A stretch of 64,000 bases of DNA from Amycolatopsis pithecellobii (GCF_009707865.1 NZ_WMBA01000007.1:111142-175141), one strand, 5' to 3'; positions 7,547 to 16,503 are shown, counted from the first letter of the stretch. Notes: generated by a model from the letters alone, not told the origin. Program-made: numbers and translations.

Positions 7547-9747
7547 CCGGCACCCTGGACCCAGTGGTGGGCAAGCCGATCGACCGGGTCGACGGCAACG
7601 CCAAGACCACCGGCGGCGCCCGTTTCACCGCCGAGTACCCCTACCCCAACCTCGCCCACGCCGCGCTGGTCCACTCGACGATCGCGCGCGGCCGCATCGT
7701 GTCCGTCGACACGACGGCCGCGACCGCCGTGCCAGGCGTGATCGCCGTGCTCACCCACCACAACGCGCCCCCGATGAAGCCCGCGTCGAAGGCGAGCAGG
7801 CTGAACCTGAGCACGCTCGTGTCCGGCACGTCGGTCAACTTCCTCAACACCGACCAGGTCCACTGGAACGGCCAACCGGTCGCGGTGGTGGTCGCCGAGA
7901 GCGGCGAAGCGGCCCGTGCGGCGGCCCGGCTGGTCCGCGTCGGCTACCGGCCGTCGGAGTCCGTTGTGGACTTCGCGACGGCCCAGCGCGATGCCAAGCC
8001 GCAGCCGGGCAACGCCCTGATGCCCAGCGGCGCGAAGAAGGGTGACGCCGAGGCCGCGCTGGCGGCCGCGGCGGTGTCGGTGGACCTGCGGTTCACCACG
8101 CCGCCGTTGAACCACAACGCGATCGAGCCGCACGCGACGACAGCGGCCTGGGACGGCGATCGGCTCACAGTGCACGAGACGACGCAGAGCATCGACTGGC
8201 TGCGCAGCCACCTGGCACTCCGGTTCGCCGTGCCACGCGCCAACATCCGGATCGTCGCGCCGTACGTGGGCGGCGGCTTCGGCGGCAAGGGCTCGGTCTG
8301 GCCTGGCACCCTGCTTGCCGTGCTCGCCGCGCGTGCCACCGGGCGGCCGGTGCGGCTGTCGCTGACCCGGGAAGCGGTCTACCGCACGGTCGGCGGCCGC
8401 ACCCCGTCGGTGCAACGGGTCGCCCTCGGCGCCGACTCGAACGGCAAGCTGTCCGCGCTCGTGCACACCAGCGTGAGCTACGTCGGCCGGGTCGGTGGCA
8501 CGGGGGAACCGGTGACGTCCCAGTCCCGCCACCTGTACGCCGCCGACACCATGCTGCTGCGCCAGGACATCGTCGAGATGGACCTGATCCCGAACACCTT
8601 CATGCGCGCACCCGGCGAGGCCATCGGGACGTTCGGGCTGGAGGCGGCGGTGGACGAACTGGCCTACCGGCTGGGCCTCGACCCGATCGAGTTGCGGATG
8701 CGCAACGAGCCGGCCGTCAGCCCGGTGGACGGCCACAAGTTCTCCCACCGCCTGTTGCGCGAGGTCTACGCCCTCGGCGCGGACCGCTTCGGCTGGGCGA
8801 ACCGGTCACCTCGGCCGGGTTCGATGCGCGACGGCCGCTGGCTGGTCGGCATGGGCGTGGCCACGGCGTACCACCCGGCCATGCGGTTCACCGCCGACGT
8901 GACGGTGCGGCTGTCCGCGGACGGCAGCGTCCTGGTCAGGTGCGGCTTCCACGAGATGGGCATGGGCGCGGCCACGGCACAGGCGCAGATCGCGGCTGAC
9001 GCGCTCGGCGTGCCGTTCGAGGCCGTGCGCGTGGCCTACGGCGACTCGGATCTGCCCGCGGCCCCGATGGCCGGCGGTTCGATCCAGACCGCCACCGCGG
9101 CAGGCAGTGTGCTGGCCGCGTCCGAGAAGCTGAAGCGGCGCCTGCGCTCGCTCGCCCGGCGGCACGGCACCGACGGCGTGCACCACGCCGAGACCCTCGT
9201 TAGGGCCGGCCTACCGGCCATCGAGGCAGCCGTCGGCTCGGGCACCCGGCTGGGCCGGCTCGCAAGCCAGGCACGGCTGATGAGCACGATCATGCGGGAC
9301 CGGCGCTGGGCGAGGGCCGCGTGCGGCGCGCAGTTCTGCGAGGTGCGTGTCGATCCCGACACCGGCGAGGTGCGGGTGACGCGGTGGACCGGGGTGTTCG
9401 ACATCGGCCGGGTGGTCAACCCGAAGACGGCCGCCAGCCAGATGCGCGGCGGCATCGTGATGGGCATCGGTATGGCGCTGGCCGAGGAGACTCTCGTCGA
9501 CCCGCGCACCGGCCGGATCATGAACCCCGGTCTCGCCGGCTACCACCTCCCCGTGCACGCCGACATCCCGCCGATCGACGTGGCGTTCCTCGACGATCCC
9601 GACCCGACCATGCCGCTGGGCATCGTCGGCGCGGGCGAGGTGAGCATCACGGGCGTGGCCGCGGCCGTGGCCAACGCCGTCCATCACGCGACCGGCAGGC
9701 GCATCCACGATCTGCCGATCACGCTGGACAAGGTGATGTCGGCGTAG
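7543..9747 (+). CDS. Molybdenum hydroxylase Mo-cofactor subunit (PaoC/YagR-like)
   Basis: This 734-residue catalytic subunit belongs to the xanthine dehydrogenase family, in which a Mo-pterin site hydroxylates aldehydes or N-heterocycles. The ATG overlaps the FAD-subunit stop (ATGA). Visible hallmarks are the Mo-cofactor loop PYVGGGFGGKG, the segment FMRAPGEAIGTFGLE and the base Glu699 in GAGEVS. The length fits the short PaoC type rather than full-length XDH. No dedicated XdhC/PaoD-type maturation protein is encoded next to it, so cofactor insertion would need a factor from elsewhere. An aromatic or aliphatic aldehyde is the likeliest substrate; this is inferred from the family. Confidence 0.93.
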   Translation: MTGTLDPVVGKPIDRVDGNAKTTGGARFTAEYPYPNLAHAALVHSTIARGRIVSVDTTAATAVPGVIAVLTHHNAPPMKPASKASRLNLSTLVSGTSVNFLNTDQVHWNGQPVAVVVAESGEAARAAARLVRVGYRPSESVVDFATAQRDAKPQPGNALMPSGAKKGDAEAALAAAAVSVDLRFTTPPLNHNAIEPHATTAAWDGDRLTVHETTQSIDWLRSHLALRFAVPRANIRIVAPYVGGGFGGKGSVWPGTLLAVLAARATGRPVRLSLTREAVYRTVGGRTPSVQRVALGADSNGKLSALVHTSVSYVGRVGGTGEPVTSQSRHLYAADTMLLRQDIVEMDLIPNTFMRAPGEAIGTFGLEAAVDELAYRLGLDPIELRMRNEPAVSPVDGHKFSHRLLREVYALGADRFGWANRSPRPGSMRDGRWLVGMGVATAYHPAMRFTADVTVRLSADGSVLVRCGFHEMGMGAATAQAQIAADALGVPFEAVRVAYGDSDLPAAPMAGGSIQTATAAGSVLAASEKLKRRLRSLARRHGTDGVHHAETLVRAGLPAIEAAVGSGTRLGRLASQARLMSTIMRDRRWARAACGAQFCEVRVDPDTGEVRVTRWTGVFDIGRVVNPKTAASQMRGGIVMGIGMALAEETLVDPRTGRIMNPGLAGYHLPVHADIPPIDVAFLDDPDPTMPLGIVGAGEVSITGVAAAVANAVHHATGRRIHDLPITLDKVMSA

Positions 9748-9917
9748 TCGCGAACTCTGGTGTCGGCTGCGCCGAGGGTGATCGTGATCTTCATCGGCGC
9801 GGGTTTCAACCCCAGGCTGGCCGCCGCATCGTCGCTGGCCACCTTCGTCATCGGCTCGGTGCATTTCAACCTGGGACCCGACGCACAGGATCCAGCGACG
9901 ACGAGTTCGTCTGACAG

Positions 9918-9947
9918 TCCTGGGTGGAGAGGTATCTCCACCCAGGA
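9918..9947. promoter_or_regulatory. Long palindrome upstream of the membrane protein/two-component operon (site A)
   Basis: TCCTGGGTGGAGA and TCTCCACCCAGGA are perfect 13-base inverted arms around GGTA. The inner core GGGTGGAG-N6-CTCCACCC (9922-9943) recurs with the same spacing at 13996-14017. It lies about 90 bases before the GTG at 10036. A regulator operator is more likely than a terminator, because there is no T-run and the core recurs upstream of another gene. Confidence 0.65.
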
Positions 9948-10035
9948 TACGGTCGCTGACCGAAGACAGGGACGGCCTGAATTCCTAGCGTTGTGCACGT
10001 TCAGACGAGGTGTCGACAGCTGGGAGGTGGGACTG

Positions 10036-10746
10036 GTGAGTGGTCCTGTTGAGGTCATCCTGATCATCGCCGCGATCGGTTATGTGCTGACTCGCCGGCT
10101 GATCGGGGAGCCGGCGGAGGGGCGGCGCATCTTGCTCCTCCCGGTCGTGCTCACCGGGGTTGGCGTCCTGGATCTGGCCAAGGCCACGTTGTCGCCGGTG
10201 TCGATCGGCTTCCTGGTCGGCACGACCGCGATCAGCCTCGCGCTCGGCCTGTTGCGCGGGGCCAGTATCCGGGTGTTCGAGCAGAACGGCGTGGTCTTCT
10301 TGCGCTACACGGCGACCACCGTGGTGCTCTGGGCGGTCAACCTCGGGATCAAGCTCCTCGGGAGCGTGACACTCGGCCTGGTGGACCCGATGGCGGAGCA
10401 CGCGGCCGGCACCGGGCTGATGTTCACGCTCGGCGTGGGCATGGTGGTGGAGGGATTGGCGGTGCTGGCCAAAGCGATGCGATCCGGCGGCCGGATCGTG
10501 TGGCAGAAGGGCCGGAACGGGCAGCCGCACGCTACGTCCTCCCTGCTGGACGGATTGCAGCAGAAGGTGCGGGCCACGGACTGGTCGCAGCAGGGCCGTC
10601 GTCGCCGGGGTGGTGGTCTCGCGTCCGTCATCGAGGACGTGCGTGCCCTCGACTTCCGGCAGCCGAACAACGGCACCAGCCCCTACGATGGGCCGCAGCG
10701 CAGCGCCGACCTGCCGATCTTCGACCGGCGCACCCGCGAACGGTGA
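10036..10746 (+). CDS. Integral membrane protein of unknown function
   Basis: The GTG at 10036 is chosen because GGGAGGTG stands 7-8 bases before it; the frame is open further upstream but without a ribosome site. The 236-residue product has about five hydrophobic segments, for example VILIIAAIGYVLTRRL, GFLVGTTAISLALGLL and GLMFTLGVGMVVEGLAVLA. It ends in a basic, Arg/Gln-rich cytoplasmic tail. I do not recognise a named family. It heads an operon with a sensor kinase and response regulator, so it may be an accessory sensor or the protected target. Confidence 0.75.
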   Translation: MSGPVEVILIIAAIGYVLTRRLIGEPAEGRRILLLPVVLTGVGVLDLAKATLSPVSIGFLVGTTAISLALGLLRGASIRVFEQNGVVFLRYTATTVVLWAVNLGIKLLGSVTLGLVDPMAEHAAGTGLMFTLGVGMVVEGLAVLAKAMRSGGRIVWQKGRNGQPHATSSLLDGLQQKVRATDWSQQGRRRRGGGLASVIEDVRALDFRQPNNGTSPYDGPQRSADLPIFDRRTRER

Positions 10747-10778
10747 CGGCGACCGGCCGTCGAGGACAATTCGAGCCG

Positions 10779-11963
10779 ATGAACACCGAAAGCGATGACA
10801 CGGCTTGGGTCGTGGCTCCTGCGACCGCGGGGTTGACGCCGCGGTTCGCCGATGAGTTGATCCGCCCGTTCGTCGTCGCGACCGTCTCGGTGATCACCCT
10901 GATTGAGCTGTCGGCGCGTCCGCCGGGCCGGTTCTCCGGCCTGATCTGGGCACTGACCGCGGTGGTGATCGTCGTGGGTGTCGCTTCTTTCTGCCCCTGG
11001 CATCGGCTCCGGGATTCGGCGCAGTTCGCGCTGGCGTCCGTGCTCGCGGTCGCCGGCGCGCTGCTGTTCGCGCTGGCGCCGACGACCGCGGCCGTGGCGT
11101 TCGTGTTCGTCGCCTCCGCGACCGCCGGCGAAAAGCTGGCGTCCCGGCAGACGGCGTTCACGATCGTCGGCGCCACGACCGTGATCACGATGGTCGCGAC
11201 CTGGGCAGCAGGCTCACTGCTGCGCGTGCCGGGCGAGCCTGTGTGGTGGCTGTCGCTGGCCGTGGGTCTGCCGCTGTACATCGGCATCGCCCGCAGGGAG
11301 CGGAAAGACGCGCTCGCCGTCGCCGAGTTCGCCGCCCAGCAGAGCCGGCGCGCCGCGGCGTCCGAGGCTCGGGAGGCAGCGCTGGAGGAGCGCGGCCGGA
11401 TCGCCCGGGAGATCCACGACGTGCTCGGCCACTCGCTATCCGGCATCGCCATGCAACTGGACATGACAGACGCCCTGCTCGCCGGAGGCCGGGCTGCGGA
11501 AGCCGGCGAGGCCGTGCGCCGGGCGCGCGCCCTGGCGGTGTCCGGGATGGGAGAGACCCGGCGGGCGATCCACGCGCTGCGCGACGACACGTTGCCGCTG
11601 CCGGAGACCCTGTCCCGGCTGGCCGACAGCAGCAGCGCCAGCTGCGCGGTCGAGGGTGAGCCGGGCGAAGTACCGGTCGAGGTGGCCCAAGCCGTCATCC
11701 GTACCGCGCAGGAGGCGATCACCAACGCGCATCGGCACGCACCCGGCGCCAAGGTGAGCCTGCTACTGGAGTACCAAGACCAGCTGGTTCGGCTCACCGT
11801 CACCGACACCGGCGCGCCCGCCGCGCACCGCAACGAATCGGGCAGTGGGATGGGTCTGGTCGGGATGCGCGAACGCGCCTCTCTGCTCGGTGGCACATTG
11901 CGCGCCGGCCCGCTCGAACCGCCCGAGCAGGGGTGGACCGTGAGATTGGAGTTGCCGCGATGA
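10779..11963 (+). CDS. NarL/DesK-type sensor histidine kinase
   Basis: The 394-residue kinase has four to six N-terminal membrane segments (residues 30-170) and no large extracellular domain. Next come a short coiled linker and a HisKA_3 dimerisation domain with the phospho-accepting His213 in EIHDVLGHSLSGIAMQL. The ATPase domain ends in GSGMGLVGMRERASLLGG. Such intramembrane-sensing kinases often report membrane or lipid stress. The ATG at 10779 is favoured; a GTG at 10743 overlapping the preceding stop is an alternative. It overlaps the response regulator by ATGA. Confidence 0.92.
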   Translation: MNTESDDTAWVVAPATAGLTPRFADELIRPFVVATVSVITLIELSARPPGRFSGLIWALTAVVIVVGVASFCPWHRLRDSAQFALASVLAVAGALLFALAPTTAAVAFVFVASATAGEKLASRQTAFTIVGATTVITMVATWAAGSLLRVPGEPVWWLSLAVGLPLYIGIARRERKDALAVAEFAAQQSRRAAASEAREAALEERGRIAREIHDVLGHSLSGIAMQLDMTDALLAGGRAAEAGEAVRRARALAVSGMGETRRAIHALRDDTLPLPETLSRLADSSSASCAVEGEPGEVPVEVAQAVIRTAQEAITNAHRHAPGAKVSLLLEYQDQLVRLTVTDTGAPAAHRNESGSGMGLVGMRERASLLGGTLRAGPLEPPEQGWTVRLELPR

Positions 11964-12625
11964 CCCCGATCCGGCTGCTGATCGTCGACGACCAGGCCGC
12001 GGTCCGGGACGCGCTCGCCGTCATGCTCGACCTCGATCCCGACATCACCGTGGTGGGCACCGCCGGAAACGGCAAGGAGGCCATCGCCGCGGTGGACGAG
12101 CACGGCCCGGAGGTCGTGCTGATGGATCTGCACATGCCGGTGATGGGCGGTGTGGAGGCCACCACGGTGCTGCAGCAATCCCGGCCGGAACTGCCCGTCG
12201 TGGTGTTGACCACCTTCGAGGACGACGAGTCCGTGCTTGCCGCCTTGCGCGCCGGCGCTCGCGGCTACCTGACCAAGGATGCCAATCGCGGCACCATCGT
12301 CCAGGCCGTGCGCAGCGCCCACGCCGGCCATGCGGTGCTCAACCCCGACGTACAAATGCGCCTGCTCAACCTGGCCACGCGTACCGGCTCGCCGCAACCA
12401 CAGGAACCGGACGCCGCCGCGCAGCTGACCGCACGGGAGCGGGAGATCCTGGATTTGATCGGCCAAGGACTGCGAAACGGTGAGATCGCCCGGCGGTTGT
12501 ACATCAGCGAAGCCACCGTGAAGACCCACGTCAACAACCTCTTTGCGAAAGCGGGTCTGCACTCCCGCGCCGACGCCGTGCGGCTCGCCCTCAGCCGCAA
12601 CGGCGCGACTCGGCCCGAGGAATAG
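11960..12625 (+). CDS. NarL/LuxR-family response regulator
   Basis: This 221-residue partner of the upstream kinase has a receiver domain with phospho-accepting Asp56 (VVLMDLHMPVMGG) and switch Lys in LTKDAN. The C-terminal LuxR helix-turn-helix reads LTAREREILDLIGQGLRNGE, then IARRLYISEATVKTHVNNLF. LuxR-type regulators bind inverted repeats as dimers. The repeated 8-6-8 palindrome upstream of this operon and upstream of the P450/14140 pair is the natural candidate target; that link is inference. Confidence 0.93.
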   Translation: MTPIRLLIVDDQAAVRDALAVMLDLDPDITVVGTAGNGKEAIAAVDEHGPEVVLMDLHMPVMGGVEATTVLQQSRPELPVVVLTTFEDDESVLAALRAGARGYLTKDANRGTIVQAVRSAHAGHAVLNPDVQMRLLNLATRTGSPQPQEPDAAAQLTAREREILDLIGQGLRNGEIARRLYISEATVKTHVNNLFAKAGLHSRADAVRLALSRNGATRPEE

Positions 12626-12633
12626 CCGGGGAC

Positions 12634-12648
12634 CCGCCGGTTCGGCGG
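12634..12648. terminator. Short GC-rich hairpin between convergent genes
   Basis: CCGCCG-GTT-CGGCGG lies between the response-regulator stop (12625) and the P450 stop (12668). Genes converge on it from both sides, so it may serve as a bidirectional terminator. Confidence 0.5.
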
Positions 12649-12667
12649 ACCCTCATTCCGTGGTCCG

Positions 12668-13891
12668 TCAGCTCGCCCAGGTGACCGGCAGTTCGGTGAT
12701 TCCACCGGTCAAGTGGTCGCTGCGAACGGGAAGGTCGTGGACGCGGGCGGCCAGTTGCACGGTCGGAAACCGGCTGAACAATGCGGTGAACACGGCCCGT
12801 AGTTCGGTGCGGGCGAGGCTGGCGCCGATGCAGAAGTGCGCGCCGTGGCCGAACGCCAAGTGGTTGTTGGGCGCGCGGGAGGGGTCGAACACATCGGGAT
12901 CGGCGAACATCGCCGGGTCACGGTTCGCCGCGCTGGGGGCCAGCAGCACCGCGTCGCCCTGCCGGATGAGCACTCCGCCGATCTCGATATCGGCGTGGGC
13001 GTAGCGCAACACCCCGAGGTCCGCGGGCGCGGCCATGCGCAGGATTTCCTCGACGATCCCCGTAATCTGGCCCGCGGGGTCGGCGAGGAACGCGACCTGG
13101 CGAGCCGGGTTCGCCAACAGCAGCAGCACCCCGAGATCGATCCGGTTGACGGTGGTCTCGTGACCGGCGAACAGCAGCCCAGCAGCCAGCCCAGCCAGTT
13201 TTTCGTCGGTGAATGACGGGTCGTCAGCTTGCGCACGGACCAGGTCGGACAGTACGTCCTGCGCGGGATGAACCCTTTTGGCGGCGGCCAACCGGCCCAT
13301 ATAGGCGTGGAAGTCGGCCATCGCCGTCGCCGCGTCTCCGGAGGAGTTCATCCGACTGGCCCGATGAGACAGGTCGCGAAAGTACTCGCGGTCGGTGACC
13401 GGAACCCCGAGCAGTTCGCTGATCACCAGGGCGGGCAACGGAAACGACAGGTGTGCGTGCAGGTCGACCGGCTGGTGTGGGGCACGGCCTCGCGCCGCGG
13501 CCATCTCGTCAAGGCATTGCCCCACCAACTCGGCGACACGGTCGTCCAGGGCACGCATCCGCTTCGCCGAGAAGGCCGGCCGCAGCAACGCCCGCATGCG
13601 CGCGTGATCCGCGTGCTCGGTGTCGTAGTCGCCGTCCGGGCCGCCCATGATCGCGGTGTCGCTGAGGGTGGGCGCGGTGGCGGCATCCGGATGTGAGCGG
13701 CCGAGCTGCGGGTCGGCGAACAGGGTGCGGGCCTGCTCATAGCCGGTGACCAGCCAGGCCAGGTCGCCGGCGGGTGTGCGCACTCGTGCCACTGGCGCCC
13801 GCTGGCGCAACTCCCCGAAAGCCGGGGCGGGGTCGAGCATGGTGGACCGGCTGAACGGGAGTTGCGGAAGCTCGGTGGGTTTGGCGGTCAT
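12668..13891 (-). CDS. Cytochrome P450
   Basis: This 407-residue soluble bacterial P450 catalyses monooxygenation with electrons from a ferredoxin not encoded nearby. Hallmarks are the I-helix oxygen-activation motif AGHET, the K-helix EEILR and the heme loop FGHGAHFCIGASLAR with the axial Cys354. An AAAGGAA ribosome site precedes the ATG. It is divergent from the membrane protein at 14140, and the shared gap holds palindrome site B. That places it in the likely regulon of the adjacent two-component system. The substrate is unknown; there is no biosynthetic scaffold enzyme next to it. Confidence 0.95.
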   Translation of the reverse strand: MTAKPTELPQLPFSRSTMLDPAPAFGELRQRAPVARVRTPAGDLAWLVTGYEQARTLFADPQLGRSHPDAATAPTLSDTAIMGGPDGDYDTEHADHARMRALLRPAFSAKRMRALDDRVAELVGQCLDEMAAARGRAPHQPVDLHAHLSFPLPALVISELLGVPVTDREYFRDLSHRASRMNSSGDAATAMADFHAYMGRLAAAKRVHPAQDVLSDLVRAQADDPSFTDEKLAGLAAGLLFAGHETTVNRIDLGVLLLLANPARQVAFLADPAGQITGIVEEILRMAAPADLGVLRYAHADIEIGGVLIRQGDAVLLAPSAANRDPAMFADPDVFDPSRAPNNHLAFGHGAHFCIGASLARTELRAVFTALFSRFPTVQLAARVHDLPVRSDHLTGGITELPVTWAS

Positions 13892-13984
13892 CAGCGTTCC
13901 TTTCCGGTAATGGCCACCCTGGAAAACGGGGCCGTCATCTCGAGTGAGGGTAAGGAGGCCGACCGGCTCCGGTCCTGGTCCCAG

Positions 13985-14028
13985 CGCCGTATTTCGGGTG
14001 GAGACTCACCTCCACCCGAAATACGGCG
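13985..14028. promoter_or_regulatory. Long palindrome in the P450 / membrane protein divergent promoter (site B)
   Basis: Nineteen-base arms starting CGCCGTATTTCGG pair perfectly around a 6-base loop. The inner core GGGTGGAG-N6-CTCCACCC (13996-14017) is the same as in site A at 9922-9943, including spacing. The outer flanks differ, so recognition probably lies in the core. Confidence 0.7.
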
Positions 14029-14139
14029 AGGACCGCAGGACATCACGGTCGGGTACTTCTAACGTGATTGTCAGACGCACGCCGAACCGAAATTCCGGAT
14101 TCTCTGGAACGAATATTCATTCGAAAGGAATGGCACTCG

Positions 14140-14745
14140 ATGAGTTACCTCCGAGGCTTCGCGCCGTGGATCGCCTTCTCCCTGGTGTCATCGTTCGGCT
14201 GGCAGTGGGCAGCACTGGTCGCGCTGGGCATCAGCGGGGCTTCCCTGGTGATCAACCGTCGTGCCGGAACGAAGCTCGACGGGCAGATCCTGGATATCGG
14301 CATGATCACCTACTTCGCCGCTCTCACCGCGTTGGCCTTCGCCGCACCGCACTCGCCGCTGCAGAGCTACGACACCCCGATCTCCACGGCCTGGTTGGGG
14401 CTGATCGCGCTGACCAGCCTGGCGATCGGCCAGCCCTTCACGCTCGGCATCGCGCGCCGCAGGGTCGCGCCGGAAGTCGCCAATTCGCCGCAGTTCCGCC
14501 ACATCAACATGGTCATCACCGCGATCTGGACGATCAGCTTCATATTCATCTCGGCGGCCGGGTTCGCCTGCGTCGCGCTGCACGGCGGCATCGTTGCGCA
14601 GATCGCCTACCAGGTCGTCGGATTCGGCCTACCTGCGTACTTCACCCGCCGGTACACCGCGCGGATCCGGAACCGCCGCGCCGCCCAACCCGACGCCGAT
14701 GAGAGGTTTCGGGTTGGACTCCAATCAGGATCGATGCTCAAGTGA
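14140..14745 (+). CDS. Six-helix integral membrane protein of unknown function
   Basis: The 201-residue product has about six hydrophobic segments, for example WIAFSLVSSFGWQWAALVAL, ITYFAALTALAFAA, WLGLIALTSLAIGQPFTLGI and INMVITAIWTISFIFISAAG. It ends in a short basic tail. The ATG at 14140 follows GAAAGGA by about 10 bases. The fold loosely resembles small integral membrane proteins such as septation protein A, but I do not claim membership. Control by palindrome site B with the P450 suggests a shared stress or envelope role. Confidence 0.7.
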   Translation: MSYLRGFAPWIAFSLVSSFGWQWAALVALGISGASLVINRRAGTKLDGQILDIGMITYFAALTALAFAAPHSPLQSYDTPISTAWLGLIALTSLAIGQPFTLGIARRRVAPEVANSPQFRHINMVITAIWTISFIFISAAGFACVALHGGIVAQIAYQVVGFGLPAYFTRRYTARIRNRRAAQPDADERFRVGLQSGSMLK

Positions 14746-14766
14746 AATGGTTGCCGCGCGATGCGG

Positions 14767-14955
14767 TCACCAGTCGATCAGTCCGGCGAACGCTTCCTCG
14801 GTCAGCACGGCGCCATCGCGTTCGCCTTTGGGGTAGTCGGTGAGGCGGGCGAGGATGGAATCGGGGTGGCCTTGACGCCGGCTGGGTCGACGAAGGCGAA
14901 CATCGGTGCCAGGCGGACGGCGGAAACACCCGCAGGCGCTCGCACGGGGATCAGG
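14767..14955 (-). pseudogene. Possible frameshifted gene tail
   Basis: Two overlapping minus-strand frames give VSAVRLAPMFAFVDPAGVKA and then, shifted, ILARLTDYPKGERDGAVLTE followed by a short tail and stop. Codon use looks coding in each part, but there is no start and no recognised family. It may be the frameshifted end of a lost gene. Confidence 0.25.
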
Positions 14956-15406
14956 CTGAGGTGGCGGGTCGATCGGCGAAGACACCGTGCAGCATCCCGG
15001 TGGCCTGCCCGATCTCGATGAGGTACCCATCCGGGTCGCGGAGGTAGCATCGCAACTCGGCCTTGCGGTCCTTGGGTTCCGTGAGAAAGTGTGCGCCTTT
15101 CGCGCGGGCGTCGGCATAAAATCGGGCGATGTCGGCGACGCGGATGTTGAGGAAGGCCGACACCGGGTCCCCGGGCTGGGGCGGGGTCAGCACGATATCT
15201 GGTTTGTCCGGTGTGGGGCCGCCTCCGGGATTCATGATGATCCAGCTGTTGGCGATCCGGACGGCGGCGGGGTTCTCCTCGAGCACGACTTGCCCACCGA
15301 AGATGTCCGCGTAGAACTCTCGCGACACCTTCACATCACGCACGGTCAGGAAATGCGTCACAACCAGCCCGTGCCGTGGTGCCGGGAAATCGTCACGGTC
15401 CGACAT
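14951..15406 (-). CDS. VOC/glyoxalase-family protein
   Basis: The 151-residue protein has one pair of VOC beta-alpha-beta-beta-beta modules: LVVTHFLTVRDVKVSREFYA at the start and AELRCYLRDPDGYLIEIGQA at the end. Metal-ligand candidates are His18 of the first strand and Glu in LIEIGQ. Members act as dioxygenases, isomerases or resistance proteins, and the specific reaction is unknown. AAGGAG stands 6-8 bases before the ATG. Confidence 0.85.
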   Translation of the reverse strand: MSDRDDFPAPRHGLVVTHFLTVRDVKVSREFYADIFGGQVVLEENPAAVRIANSWIIMNPGGGPTPDKPDIVLTPPQPGDPVSAFLNIRVADIARFYADARAKGAHFLTEPKDRKAELRCYLRDPDGYLIEIGQATGMLHGVFADRPATSA

Positions 15407-15712
15407 TGGTGTCTCCTTACGATCGTCTGGTCACAAGCCGCCGACCCGTGCGGCCCGCCCGGTGTAGCAAATGATGTGCTTCTCCGTATCGGAGGTCGCC
15501 AGGATCAACGACACACCGGTAGGGCCACCTCGCCTGGCACAGGTGAACCCGTGGGCTGACGGTGTCGGGGCGGCGCGGGTGCGTAGCTTCCGCATCCGTA
15601 ACGCCTCACGCCCCGGCTGTGCTCGTCCTCGAACTCGCCCAGTTCGGGCGGACAGTCCCCGGATCTCGGCGAGCGCTGCGGGTCCGAAATGACGTTGGCT
15701 GGGCCGCTGCCA
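15407..15712. other. Intergenic region without a recognised gene
   Basis: About 300 bases between two minus-strand genes. Several short frames exist in all phases, but none has a start with ribosome site and family features. No repeat or strong hairpin was seen. Confidence 0.4.
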
Positions 15713-16321
15713 TCAGCCGGTCTTGCGTGCGGCACCGACGAAAAGGAAGCCGCCGAGGTGTCGTTCGAACCGGCCGGTGCCGTGCAGTCCGTGCCGCGCC
15801 AGCTCTTCGGCGAATTCGTCGGCCTCGAAGCGGTTGTCCCGCGGATGCACGGTGAGTGTGCGCATCGCCCGGGTGTTCAGCATCCACCGGGGCACCTCCT
15901 CGAACAACAGCAGGCCGCCCGGTCGCAGGGTCCGGGCGATCTCGCGCACCCCGGTCTGCCACTCCGGAGCGTGGTGGATGATCCCGAAGTCCACCACGGC
16001 ATCGAAGCCGCCGTCCGGCTGCTCGATCTCGCATACGTCGCCGACGGACACCGAGCACGCCGCGTCCGGGCGCCGGTACAGCCGCCGTCGCGCGGACTCG
16101 ACCATCGTCGGGTCGAGATCGAACGCGGTGACCCGGCCGGCGTCGAGCCGGTCGAGCAGCACCTCCACGCCGACACCCCGGCCGCAACCGACCTCCAGCA
16201 CGTGTTGCCCGGACAGCGCACCGCCGGCCAGCCGCCGGAACCAGGACGCCTCCCGGTGATGCTGATGTGCGGCCCGCACCGCATTGTTCATCGCCGCACG
16301 CTCGACCCAGTTCAATAGCAT
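15713..16321 (-). CDS. Class I SAM-dependent methyltransferase
   Basis: The 202-residue protein has the Rossmann methyltransferase motifs: I at HVLEVGCGRGVGVEVLL, the acidic SAM-ribose loop AFDLDPTMVESAR, and IV/V at FDAVVDFGIIHHAPEWQ and LRPGGLLLFEEVP. It belongs to the Methyltransf_11/UbiE-like group acting on small molecules. CAGGAG lies before the ATG. It is divergent from the amine-type operon at 16599, so it might methylate that pathway's product; this is inference from position only. Confidence 0.88.
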   Translation of the reverse strand: MLLNWVERAAMNNAVRAAHQHHREASWFRRLAGGALSGQHVLEVGCGRGVGVEVLLDRLDAGRVTAFDLDPTMVESARRRLYRRPDAACSVSVGDVCEIEQPDGGFDAVVDFGIIHHAPEWQTGVREIARTLRPGGLLLFEEVPRWMLNTRAMRTLTVHPRDNRFEADEFAEELARHGLHGTGRFERHLGGFLFVGAARKTG

Positions 16322-16503
16322 CCCGGACTCCTGTTCACGCCGTCACGGAGCACGACCGGTACCGCGCACGCGCCCGGATCGGGCGGTAGTACACCGGGTC
16401 CGGCTCGCCGATTTCAACCGTCCGCCGGCCGCTCCACGGTTTATTGTCCGAGTGTTCGATCCAACGTCGGGATTTTGTCACCCCTGATGCATATTAAATC
16501 TCC

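Noticed and set aside
7414..8748. 444-codon minus-strand frame
   Set aside because: It lies entirely opposite the FAD and Mo-subunit genes; its composition is that of a GC-rich shadow.
9918..9947. Palindrome considered as a terminator for the molybdenum hydroxylase operon
   Set aside because: No T-run follows, it is about 170 bases past the stop, and its core recurs with identical spacing in another promoter region.
10628..12562. 644-codon minus-strand frame
   Set aside because: It is opposite the histidine kinase and response regulator, which have all expected catalytic motifs.
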